DNA from: Euglena gracilis
Taxonomy: Eukaryota > Euglenida > Euglenophyceae > Euglenales
DNA length: 64,000 nt
Direction: 5' to 3'
NCBI GenBank assembly: GCA_039621445.1
Contig: CP154954.1
Span: 75,714,634-75,778,633, forward strand
Made by a program: the position numbers and the translations under genes. Shown here piece after piece: positions 1 to 11,600 of this stretch (position 1 is the stretch's first letter; every line of letters starts with the position of its first letter). Below the pieces are notes generated by a model. That model saw only the letters and a list, made by a program, of their open reading frames with translations, did no database searches and had not been told where the DNA came from.

Positions 1-1127
1 GAAACTGACTAATTAATTAAAACTATTTTGAAATTGAATAATTTTAAAATTGGAAAGTTTGCATTTTGAAATTCAAACAATCGGGGCTTCAACCGTGCCA
101 CACTGGTACGGTGCCCGCAGGCAACAGCAACCAAACACCAGCCTCTTTCACTGCAGTTGGCTGCAGTCAAAGTGGTGGATGCAGATGGGGGGAACTCCCT
201 GAAAGGCCAAGGTGGTGACTTTGGGTGGGGGTGCCAAACCCCTGGGGAGGGGCAGGCAAACATGTCCTTTGACCCGCCGAAACTTAACTGAAGAGCCACC
301 ACACCCAAAATGCAACAAAAAATACAATGAAAACACCAACAAAACACATCAATATTAAATGCACTGTGGAGACCAGGATTGGTATTGGATTTGCATTGGG
401 CGGTTCTGACTCATCCGGCTATGGGGACTGAGGAATGCTCAGTTTCAACTAAATTTTGCCTGGGTTGACCCAAAACTGGTGGGGGATCATTGGCAGACAC
501 CCTTTGCACAGGAAACACTGTAAAATTTGCAGAGATATTTGTGATGTGGAGAACCAATGTGTATCATTGCAAGACTTGCATGCCTATCCGGGGGGGGGGG
601 GCTGGAAAATGCGCGTCCGCCCACACTTCCAGAGCTCCACAACACAGAAGGGGGATGTTCCACTTTCCTCAAAAAGGATCCTGCTGCTTGAATGGCATTG
701 ACGCACATGATAATGACGAAGAGCAGGAAAAAACATTAGTATCAGGCTCAAAAGTCTGTGCAAGTTGATGCTGTGTTTGGGGATACCGGAGGGGCTTTTG
801 GAGAATGGCAGGCGGAACATGCTGCGGAGCCCCATCAGCCGTGAGCCCCTGAGAGCATCAAATATCAAGTGTGGTTGTACACATTTACACCGAGCATTTT
901 GTAAAAGTCCCATTGCCGAATGCTCGGATTGCTTGTTGGACGAAAATACTAGTCGAAGCAAATAAATATTTGAGATGAGGGAGTTTCATAATGAGAAACG
1001 ATGAATAAATCATTGCCCTGACACATGTAATGCCTTACAGTTAAACTGGAAATTAAAAGAAAATGAAACAGCCAAAAGAGATTATGCCATTGTAAGGCCG
1101 GACGTGGACAGCCTTGTGCATGCACTA

Positions 1128-1275
1128 ACACACACCCAGTGACACACTCACGCACAATGGAAAGACATAAGCACATAATGGGCACACGCACACACCACAG
1201 ACACAAAATACACAAACTTACACACACATGCACATGCAAAAAAAACACACAAATGCACAAACACACACCACGGGG
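1128..1275. repeat. CA-rich low-complexity tract
   Basis: Irregular ACACAC/CACACGCA sequence with interspersed ACAAA and ATGCACA words. Frames read through it are low complexity (His/Thr/Lys rich) and are not genes. Confidence 0.7.
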
Positions 1276-2309
1276 GAAGTATGCAACAAGGCCCCTCAAA
1301 AAATGCAGAAGTGAAAGTTGCATGTAAATTCCTGAGGAGCCCCCCGGGGCTGTGCAGTCTTTAAAGCCTGGGGGAGGGGGGACCCCCACCCAGAGGGTGA
1401 CCTACCCCCCCCCCCGCGTGGGAAGGGGTTTCGGAGACAATTTTTTGGAGAGTCAAATCAAAAAAATAGTGGCGCTTTGCGCCACCCACAAGCCCTGGGT
1501 ACCCCCACCGGCGGACCCACCCACCCTACCCCCCCCAGAAATCTACAATAAAGCTCATCCCTGGAGAGGACATAGAAAAATTTCACCTCCTCCTCCTGCT
1601 GGGAAGAAAGCGTGGTCCAAACTTGAAAATTGACATGCAGGGGGATGGACGCAACATGGACCATCAAAAAACGCGACATAAAAAAACATACACAAAAACA
1701 CACAAAAACACAAAAAAAAAAACGCAAGTTGCATGTAATATCCTACAGGACCTCCCCCGGATGCACACTTTCTGCTGGAAGGAAAAAAAAAAAAAAATTT
1801 CCCCTGGCTCTGCCAGCGGAAATTTTCATAAAAACAAGCATCTGTTGACTTTAAAATGTAAAAATGCCAAAAATTGACAAATTTTTGGTCTCGAGGAAAA
1901 CGAAAGAGAAAAGTAGGAATGCACAACCCAAAAAAATTATCCAGCAAAAAAAATCAAAAAAAATGCCGGGGAAAAAACACAAAAAAACACAAAAAAAACG
2001 CAACACAGCGTGTTTGCGCCCCCCCCCCCTGTGGCTTTGTCAAATTGCATTCAGTTACAACTCATCATGCAACTGCTGTTACGTAAATTACATGCAAAGT
2101 GCGTAGTATGCAACTTGCAGTTGTGTGGTAGTAGAACAATTTGCCCGTGAAATTGCCCAAAAAGGCAAGATGTGCAAGAAAGTGCAAAAAAAATGCGAAT
2201 TTTTGCAAATTTTTCATCGTGCAAAAAATTTTAAATTATGCAACTTGAATATCCCCCCTGCACATGCGCACACGCCACGCACGTAAGCACCAGGCTGTTT
2301 TTTTTCTAC

Positions 2310-2405
2310 CAACCCTGGGGGGGTCTGGAGTGCCTTGGAGTGCCTGCCCAGACAGAAAGGCAACCCCCCCCCGGGGTGGGGTCGGCGGCCGACTAAAATA
2401 CAGCC
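2310..2405. repeat. Fragment of the GGCACC/TGCCTGCCCAGGCA repeat family
   Basis: The words GAGTGCCTTGGAGTGCCTG, a C-run and GACTAAAATACAGCCTGGTG recur at 53.7-54.6 kb, 57.7-57.86 kb and 58.24-58.53 kb, and more weakly near 16.7 kb. It looks like a dispersed short element and directly abuts the exon at 2,456. Confidence 0.55.
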
Positions 2406-2455
2406 TGGTGAGCGCACAAGCACACGCAGGTGTCTGAATGCACACCGGCTGTCAC

Positions 2456-2621
2456 CTTCGGCGCCGCCACCCGAACGCGGTGTTTGAGTGCCGTCGCGTG
2501 GTATTTGGCTGGCCTCCCCCGCAGCGGCGGGCGCCGGGGGGGCAGCGGGGGGCGGGGCCTCCGGCGCCGCCACCGCGTACTTCCGGAAGCGGTGGACGTG
2601 CGCCGGGTCGGGATCAGGTTC
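2456..2621 (-). CDS. F-BAR-like gene exon: end of domain and Pro/Ala linker
   Basis: Acceptor CTGCCGCAG precedes 2621 and donor AAG|GTGACA follows 2456. The frame starts EPDPDPAHVHRFRKYAVAAP and continues into a Pro/Ala-rich stretch, ending in phase 1. Position and composition fit the short strand after the last F-BAR helix followed by a disordered linker. All three minus frames and one plus frame (VDVRRVGIRFLRQEDRMHLA) stay open because GC is very high, so the strand rests on the phase-0 match to the exon at 6732. Confidence 0.5.
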
Positions 2622-5600
2622 CTGCGGCAGGAGGACCGCATGCATTTGGCACAAATCAGGTGGATGGTGACGGTGACGGCACACCACTGAAGAGCACCTC
2701 CCCCCGACCTTGTCTAAGGACCGAGAACATGGGCAAGGACCGGGGTGGTGGTGCATCTTTTCCCAAAAAAAAAGGTGAGAACCGGGGGTGACGCCTAGAC
2801 ACGGGAGGAAAACATGACTAAAAAAAAAAGTCTGGCGCTTCGCTCCAAAAATTGAATTTCCTTCATTTTGGGGAGCCCATTGTCCAGGTTACAGGGGGGA
2901 TAGTGTCAAATAAAAAACGGCGGCGATAAAATTGACGACAGAAAAACTTTTCTTGTAATGGAATTAGGATGCAAAAAACCAAAAAAAAATGTATCTCGCA
3001 AATCCAGCTTCAGAAATTCTTGCAATGGACACAAGGATTGGTTGATTCAAAGCCACTGCTTTAAACCCCACGGAAAAAAAACTTTAAAGCTTTGGGCATG
3101 ACCCCCCCCCAAATATGACACCCCTGGGGACTTTGACTTAGAGACCAATCACAACGATCCCCAAGGAAGTGCCAGCAGGAGACGTGCAGGCAAAAGGGGA
3201 AAATTGATGTGAATTCAGTATTGATTCTGCATCCTGGCTGGAATTTTGTGGAAATTGATAGAACTTCAGCAAAGCTACAAAATTACCACACGCTGTGGAG
3301 GAAAACAGAAGCGTTTTTTTAAAACCACTAGAAAGCTGTCTTAGATGGCCGGGAATATCGCAACGTTTCCTCGCTATCTCATACCCTGACCAGTGAAGGA
3401 AGAACCACTGTGCGATGGTGCTCTACAGGACGTTCCTCAAAAATGAAAATCAGAAACCCCGCTGTGACACGCTGTTGGGGCACATTTCCACCAAATTTGT
3501 CGCCATTCTGAAAACCAAAAGGCTGACGTAGGGATTCCCCTCTGGCGCACTTTCTGGGTAAAACCCTGCAAAAGGAGCCGGACAGCCAAATGAAAAGCAA
3601 CTCAATGCCAGCCGCAAACGCAAAGTTGCCTGTGCTGGTGTTGGCAAGGGGGGTCCGGTGCCAGTGGTGCTGCGCATATGGTGCTGCTGGCGACGGTCAA
3701 CAACGTTACCCGAACGCGAAGATGTGCAACTGCTGGAGTTTCTCAATGGTTGCCTGGATGACAACGCCACAAGAGACAGCGTTCGAGTTCCCCTCAACAT
3801 CGCTCGTGAGCAGCAGCAGAGTGTCAAATGGCGGCTGCTGACCCTCGAGCTGGAGGCATGTGGTTCACAGTAAGACATGCTCCAGTAGCTGGATATTGTG
3901 GAATGCGTTGCAGAGCACACCACAGGACAGACACCCCTCCTCAATAAAAAATATATATATTTCACCCTGCGCCTCAGTATGCCAAGTTTCCAATCAGGAT
4001 GTCATTGCAATATGCGCACAAAAATGGTGTATAATAAAAGAGACCATATGGGAAGTCTGCCGCAGCTCCACACTAACACAGAAAATAAAACCTGTGATTC
4101 CATTGCAACTGCAAGTGCTGTCACAGAGATCATCCAACCAAAATGCAGAAAAATTACATTCAAAATACATTCCAAAACATGTCTAGTGTGGTGTCTGGGT
4201 GGCGAAAAGATGCAAGTTGCCTGACCCGGAACCTTGGAATTCGTTTGAAGCACTCCACTGTCCACGTACGTGAATAATGAAAAAAAAAACACAGGAACAG
4301 CTGGACGCACACTGTTTTGTATGCATGCCAGCAGCCGTACATCAACACAGTTTTATGAGACATGTCTCATAAAATTGTTCTTCCAACGTGTATTCATAGT
4401 CAGATTGCATTGTTCTGCCCGGTCACATTTCAGATAAGCTGTTTTTGAATTGGACTGAAGTGGGACATGTGAGGTGGGCGGCACGTGGTGGTTAGCTTGG
4501 CGTTCTGTCTGTTTCTGGTTCTTTCTTCGTTTTATTGTTTGGTTGTTGCTGTTCAGTTTCTGTTTCCGTTTGTTTTTTTACTGGGATTGGAGTGGCTGAT
4601 TCTCAAAATGACGATCCAGATGGGATTGGGTTTAGATGGGTCTGCCGACCAGCGTTGATCCCCCTGTGCATGTCTTCCCGCTGAAATACGACCCCGCAAC
4701 CTCTCTTTCCCGCCCATCCTTCTTTTGGCCCCGGCTTGGCGAGACCCCCCGCCCCCAAGGTGGAAGACCTCATCCGCCTGTCGTTCCAGAACCCTTGGGA
4801 AAGTGGTCCAGATTTTTCTTGTGAAAGAGACAGGTTTGCACGCCCTTTCAAGAACGTTCTGTGTCACATGATGCGGGCAGAGGGGGCTTTTGGTCATTGT
4901 GATTGTCATGGTATGAGACGTGTCTCACACGTCATTTGAGTGCCCCCCCATCTGCCTCCTGCAAAATCTTCGACACTGGTCCCGTACGGCAGATCACATC
5001 CGCCAGCGACGGATAACCTGCAAACCTGCCCAACATGCAGCACAACAAAAGCCGTGCCACTTAAACTGGTGTCTCTCTTCGTCGGTACAATGCCATACTT
5101 CCTTTTGTAAAAATTGTCCATCCCCAGGACCACCTGGCGTTCTTGCATGATGCTGCACCTTGGCCTCATGAGCACAGGATTGTGTGAGACTGTTCAGCAA
5201 GCCAGCTCTGGCCAGCAGGCGACGATCAGATCGTCAAACCCGGACGGTGTCAAGCACGGGGGCGGGCGTCGTGCACGTGGGGCTGCAACGTGACGCAATG
5301 ACAAATAGAGCATGAAAGTGTCGACCATTGCACTGCGAAGTTTTCGGGACCCCTTTTGGTCATCTGGCAAACTGTCAAATTCCGCCAAGAGGGCGTCGAC
5401 ATCCACTTTTGGGCGGCTTTGACCCAAGCCCCAGATGCACTGTACGAACTGCCGTGCTTCACCAAAATTCACTGCTGCCCGGAAGAGTCTCTCAGGACTG
5501 TGGAAATAATTCGACTGAACAAAAGCACCAATGTACAGCCATCCATCATATTCCATGACAAAAGTACCTGCACTGCACTGCTGCAGGCAGAGGAGCAAAC

Positions 5601-8600
5601 AGAACCATTGATACATGCAACTAAGCAGAAAGCAAAAAAAACCACCAGAAATTTTATGATCCATTCCCGCTCAAACGGCAGACAGTCTTTGCACAAAGCT
5701 GAGGAAAAACTTTCACCGCTGGAACACTGTATCATCACGACCTCATAACCTTGGTGTTGACGAACACCGATGACAGCCAGCTATCCCGGAGCACTGGGAT
5801 GGTCCGACATGCTGGGCGACTTGGCCTTGTACAACCTTCATTCCTGCACCGACGACATGGAGGTCCAGGCTTGCAACGGTGACGTCTTGCAGAAAACACA
5901 CACCACAAGAGGCAGACACATGGCAGTCCGAAACAGGGGACGGGTCACATTGAGTACAAAAGAAAAACGAGACCGCTCGAATCCATTGCCAAGCCACAAA
6001 AATCGAAGGCGGCACACACTTCCATGACGGCAGGAAAACGCATCCCAGAAAAAAAGTGGAGCGCAGAGGCGGATTGAGGAAATGGCCACATTGAAACCGA
6101 GCAAATTGAACAGCCATGGTTGACTCTGCCCTGATTTCACCCAACAACAACGTGGTTATTGGGGGATGATTTAAAAACACCGGAATCAACATCGAACATT
6201 CGGTTTTGAGTCCCAGCGACTCGGACGGTCTGATTTTATGAGACGCGTCTCATAAAATCAGTGATATTCCCGGCCGTCTAAGGCTGTGGAGGAAAAACAG
6301 AAACGTTTTTAGGTTCTTAGATTCTGATTTTTTCTCTGCACAAGCATAAAAACCCGAAACTTGAAATCGTGCTTAAAAAAAATAAAAAAAAAAAATAAAA
6401 AAAAAAAAAAAAAAAAAAAAAAAATAATAAAAAAAAAAAATAAAAAAAAATAAGGAAGCTAAAGAAAATGGAGGTGAGCACATTTTGAGAGATACACATC
6501 CTATCAGTCGTATCCTATTCAGTTGCAATGCTTTCAAATACGAGCCAACTTGTCGAAAGAGAAAGGAGTAGAGAACAAAAAGCAGAGAAGATGGGGTTGG
6601 ACAACGGAGGAAAAGACAACACGGGAGAAGATTGAATGGAGAATAATAAAGCATTCAGGATGAGCGAGAAACTCATTGATTCCCCCCCAACAACAACAGC
6701 AGCAACCGTGGCCAACCGCACGTCAGCCCACCTTGGCGTGCGTCGCGATGAACTTCCCCACGTCCGCCCCGACGTCCAGCTGGGCCACCGCCCGCCGCAC
6801 CGCCGGCACCTCCGCCGCCAGGCCCGCCGCGAGCCGCTCGTACATCCCGACCCACTCCCCCAGCGAGTCAGGGGCCAAGTGAGGGCGGAGGGGAAAGGAG
6901 GGGCAGAGGTCTCACCGTGACCTGGCTGAAGTTGACAGGGGGGGGTCAGCCATGCCTTGAAATTCAGTCCGACCTGGGCCCCAGAGATGTGTGCCGACGT
7001 TATCCCCAGATTCTGATGCATTTTCCACAACTTTGTGTGTCTCTCATGTGGGGAGCAGGGTGACATGCCACACCCCTGTACGGTGGATGCGTTTGGCGGT
7101 GCATATGGCGTGTATGGAATGCAGATGCAACCAAAATCTCCACACAGACCATTGGTGGTTCTTCGTTCAGTTTTTGACCTTCAAAAAGATATGGTTTGAG
7201 CTCTGGCCCCAGAACTGAAAAAACATTGATTGAGACACGCAGGCATGTGTGTGCACACACAGATGCATACATACATATGGCGTGAGCTTTCTCTCGATGA
7301 TTGTGTGTGAGCGCGCTGCGCATGCGCTCATCGCGCTCCCTTGGTTGTGCATTACAGTTACGATGCTTCGGTTGGTCGCCTCCAGGGTCTCCAAAGCCTG
7401 CACACATCATTAGGAACGCAGATCCCAAATACCTTTGCAAAGTGTCATCAACAGACGCGATCTCGGCTAGTTTCTTAACTTTTGCCTTCTTTTTGGCATC
7501 GGAATAAAATGGCCTGTGTCGATATTTGACTTCTAGAATGGTGGTAAACCCCCCAAATAATACCGCCCCCCAAATGATACCCCCCAATATTACCCCCCCC
7601 CCCTCGGGGTCCTACTTCGGCGACCGAGATTATGCCCCCCACCTAATTTCGGGCCGACAACCCGGATCTTGACCTGAAAATGTAGGCAAAAATCACAATC
7701 TCTGACAACAAATTACGAAAAAATCGATTTTTCTAAATCATCTGGCCTCCAAAAAAGAATGCTAAATTTCATAAGAAAGTACAAAAAATGACCCCAAAGG
7801 GGGATTTGGGTGCTATTTTGGGTCCCACGGGACTTCGAAAAAGTTCAAAATTTTGAGGTGCTATAACCCCCTCCCAAATAATACCCCCCCCCCTCGGGCC
7901 GGGACTTAGGACAAAAAAAAATACCTCGGGGGGCATTATTTGGGGGGGTTTACCCAGGTGAATAACAATTGGCAAAAGTGATAAAAATAAACATTTAAGC
8001 GGAAATAAGCGAGAAGTCCAGAGACATATGAGCAAGGCCTTCACCACCCCCCCACATCATGGATTGGTGCTCCGAGGTTGGGGGGTCAAATTCTTATCCG
8101 TATTTATCCACAGACATACGTAGTTGCAAAAAAGCCTCCACGGATTGGGGAAACCCATCTAGAAGCTGCAACTGATGGGAACGTAAAGGTTGATCACAAG
8201 ATCACCTCAGAGACGCCCAAAACGAGTAAAAAGTACCCCCCCCCCTATGTCCAATGACCGGTAACCTCTGTCCTCTGACCAGGGGGGTGGTCGTTGGACA
8301 TGGGGTCAAAAGAAAGTTGGTGGGTACCCGGGTCCCTACCCACCCAAAAATGCCCAAATTTTCCCTTCCGGCGCTTTGCGCCGAAAATTTTGGGCAATTT
8401 TGACAAATTTTTGTCCAAAAAGTGTCAAAAATGGCATTTTGGCCAAATTTTTGGCCAATTTTTGGGCAAAATTTTTCGTCCCGGCGCTTCACGGCGGGAC
8501 CAGAATTTTGGTCAAACCTCCGAAAAGGTGTCCTCTGACCGGGGGGGGTGGTCATTGGACATGGGGGGGTCGTTGGACATAGGGGGGGGGGGGGTAACAG

Positions 8601-11600
8601 AAAATGGCAAAGTCACCCAAAGGCAACCAGAAGCAGCAAAAAAAGTGGACAAAACATTCAAAGATTGCCACAATGCCAAAAGCAGTCAAATACCGCCATA
8701 AATGGCCAAATGTGGTTCAAAAATGGCCCAACACCAAGTCAAGAACGAGCCAAAAGTGACCAGAAGAACTGTCGTATCCGTAGTTATCTGTATCTGGGGT
8801 TTCAGGCTGATCCTTAAATATCCGCAGTTATCCAAAGCCCTCCGATTCAGCATCAATCCCTGCCTGCGCCACCGCGCCAGGGGTGGACAGGGTATTAAAT
8901 GAGAGGAGGGGAGGGGGGTGGTCCCAGACCCCACTCCCCCCGGCCAGGGGGGTCGAACCCCCCCTCCCCCGTGGGCAAAAAAAAACGGCACAAAGCACTG
9001 GAAAAAAAATTGAGGGGCTTCAAAAAGTGCAAATTTTTGAAAAATTGACAAAAACAGCCGTTAAAAACATGTGTCTGTCAGCGCGAAGCACCAGGGAAGG
9101 AAAAAATTTAGTTCAATGGGGGGGGTCCGAGGGGGGTCTGGACCCCCCTCCCCGCCCAAACCAACACTCATTTAAAACCTCACTTAAAACCCTTGGGGTG
9201 GGGGGACACCTGGGGGCCGTCCTGGTTGTACTGCGCCAGGAACGCCAGCAGCGCGTCCACGTTGGCGCGGTGGCCCTGCGCCAGCGCCTCCATGTCCCGC
9301 AGCGCCGCCTGCGCCGCCCGCTGCCGCGCGCCGCCCGCCGCGTCCTCCGCCGACTGCAGCAGCGCCGTCTGTGGCGGCCAACGTCCGTCCCCCCCCCCCC
9401 CGCCTCCAATGACCACTAATGTTCGTCTTCGCATGGGGCTTGTCAAGTGGAGGGTGCTCCGGGTCAGCGAAAATGGACTATTGGGATATGACCATTTTAG
9501 GCTGCTTTTGGCCCTGTCTGTCACTTTGGCTGATTGTGGTCAGTTTTGGGGCATTTTGGGGGGTCCGTTTTTGGCCGATTTCGGCAATTGTTTTTTTTTG
9601 TCAATTTTTTGCTGTTTTGGCTATTTTTTGGCCATTTTTGGCAATTCTAGCCAACTTCCAATCAACTTTTGTCAACTGTTGGCCTTTGTGGCAAATTGAG
9701 CACAGCGTTTAAGAAAATTATGCAAATATAGCTACTTTGAGCAGTTTTTAACCTTTTGGGGGGATATCAGCCCTTTTCCTGACTATTCACTTGGCAATCT
9801 GACCGCTTTTAAACCTTTTTCCAAAAAAAAACACAAATCAATTTGCACATTTATTCCAATTCATAACCAACACCGTATCAAAAAAATTGCATCCGACCAG
9901 GGGGGTGGTCGGTCAATAGACAACCCCGATCGCTGGACAAAGGGGGGTAAAACCAAGGAGGGATGTGGGGGGGGGGGGGTCGAACCCACCCCCCTACCTC
10001 GAAACTGAGGGGGCCCGAAAATTTTTCGGTTTTGTGGATGGGCAAGTGCTGGATACCGGGCCGAAAATGGTCAAAAATCCCTGATTTTTCGTTGAAAATG
10101 AATCAAAAATGCTCATTTTTGACAATTTTTTGTGCAAATTTTATGTGGAAACGCCAAAACTCCCAAAAAAAGGGGGCAATATGCTCAAGAGTGAGGGAAA
10201 ACGGCGTTTTTTGCCTGTTCTTTTTTTTTGCACGCCGGAAGAAGAAGAAAATTTTTCTCTAACTTTAAAAACTGCTGAGGAGGGGGGTTCGGTCACCCTA
10301 TCACCTTACCCCCCAGGGGGGGGGGTCCGGACCATCCCCTCCCTAACACCTACTTCAAAACCAAAGGGCTTCCCTTCCCAGTTGGGAACAAAACAAGGGC
10401 TGCATATCTGTGCAGGTGCTGTGTTGTGTGTGCATATGTGTTGTTATCACCACCCCATATCTCCTTTTGACAAAACAGAGAATGGCATGAAGAACTAAGG
10501 GTGGGAAGGGAAGGAAGGGGAGGGAAGTACGTACCTGCCCTCCCCCCCCGGGAAAATGTCACCTGCCAAGTCAGCGAGTACACAGGTGGGTGACAGGTCC
10601 CTACAGTGACAGGTCATCGAGCACGTGGCTCAGGTGACTTCTGCGGGTTTGGGTCAGAGGGGAAAATATGAATTTTTCAAGCTCCTACTGACCCAGAAAC
10701 ACGAAAAAGCATTCTGTGGTCAAAATTAGAAAAATTGAGGTCCCCTCAGTTTTTCACGTTCAAAAAAATGCATTTTCGGTGAGACATCGAGATTTAAAGA
10801 AAAATTGGAAAGTACAGAGGTAGGTGGCAGGTCCCTGTGGTTACAGGTCAACAAGTTCGAGGGTTAGGTGACAGTTTGGGTGACAGTTTCCCGGGAGGAG
10901 GTAGATAAATAGAAAAAAAATTAAATAAAAGAAAACAAAATAAAAAAAGGGATGGTGGTGAAATAAACCCATTTCTGGACAAAGCGCATGTAAAATCCCA
11001 TTCCCATCAGGCTTTTGTTCAAGAACCCAAGGGGGATCCGCCAGCGAGTCATTTTGCTAGCCACTAAAAAAAATGCCGCAAGACAGTCCCACACCGCCCA
11101 GGGGGGGGGGGTCCCCTACAGTGAAAAATTCCACCGGCTTTGTGTTCCGGAGTGGAGGTGGGGATTTTAATAGATTTTTTGGCCGATTTTGTTACAAGAA
11201 GATTGCCAAGTGCCAAAAACAGGCATGGTTTTGGGGTTTAAAAAAAAAACTCCAGCAACCTGCGCCAGTCGCTGGGTAATTCCGCCACCTCGTAGGTGAC
11301 CCCCCACCCCCAGGACCACTGGGATCCACTAAATTGGATGGTGCTGACTTCCGGCGGACATTCGGACGGGGCATCAAGGGGTACGCCCCTTCCCCGACGC
11401 TCACCTGCAGGACAGCCGCCCGCTCTGCAGCTCGCACGTATGCCTCCTTCGACCGCTGCACCTCCCGGACAAGCAGCGCCTTCCGCTTCTCGCTGCGGCT
11501 GAGGGTCTCCTGCGGGGACCAAAACGCTTCTGGCACCGCTTCATTCAGTCCTGGTGGACCACAGAATGTTGGGGGCGTCATTTGAGGGGGGGGGGGGCAG

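Larger units (their letters stand above)
1..2455. other. No gene recognised; low-complexity spacer
   Basis: I see no exon-like GC-rich reading frame in this stretch. It holds CA-rich sequence near 1.13-1.28 kb, A-rich tracts at 1.68-2.0 kb and C/G homopolymer runs. The phrase AGTTGCATGTAA followed by a CCCCGG-type run occurs twice, near 1,316 and 1,727, and looks like two ends of small repeats. The F-BAR-like gene runs off to the left, so part of this may be its next intron or its 3' end. Confidence 0.5.
3292..6309. mobile_element. Possible 2.9-kb DNA transposon bounded by inverted and direct repeats
   Basis: CTTAGATGGCCGGGAATATC at 3340-3359 recurs inverted at 6263-6282 with one mismatch. 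Outside these, a direct repeat of about 27 bases beginning GCTGTGGAGGAAAA lies at 3292 and again at 6283. Palindromes with a GAGAC..GTCTC core occur at 4351, about 4915 and 6231. Inside are protein-like fragments on the minus strand (4906-5664) and a plus-strand one near 3.7 kb, split across frames as in an intron-bearing or decayed transposase. I do not recognise the family. The palindromes could be transposase or repressor sites. Confidence 0.45.

Noticed and set aside
2430-2690. Plus-strand exon VDVRRVGIRFLRQEDRMHLA with CAG|GTGGAT donor
   Set aside because: Attractive, but the minus-strand exon joins in phase with five others and fits the Pro-rich tail of an F-BAR-like protein. The plus frame may be a shadow of high GC; kept as a caveat.
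4002-4310. Minus-strand frame with hydrophobic segments resembling a membrane protein
   Set aside because: No start, no codon bias and no splice context. The hydrophobicity comes from T-rich complement of A-rich DNA.
4906-5664. Assigning the MDNFYKRKY fragments to a named transposase superfamily
   Set aside because: The motif looks familiar but I could not match catalytic residues or order to any family with confidence, so no name is given.
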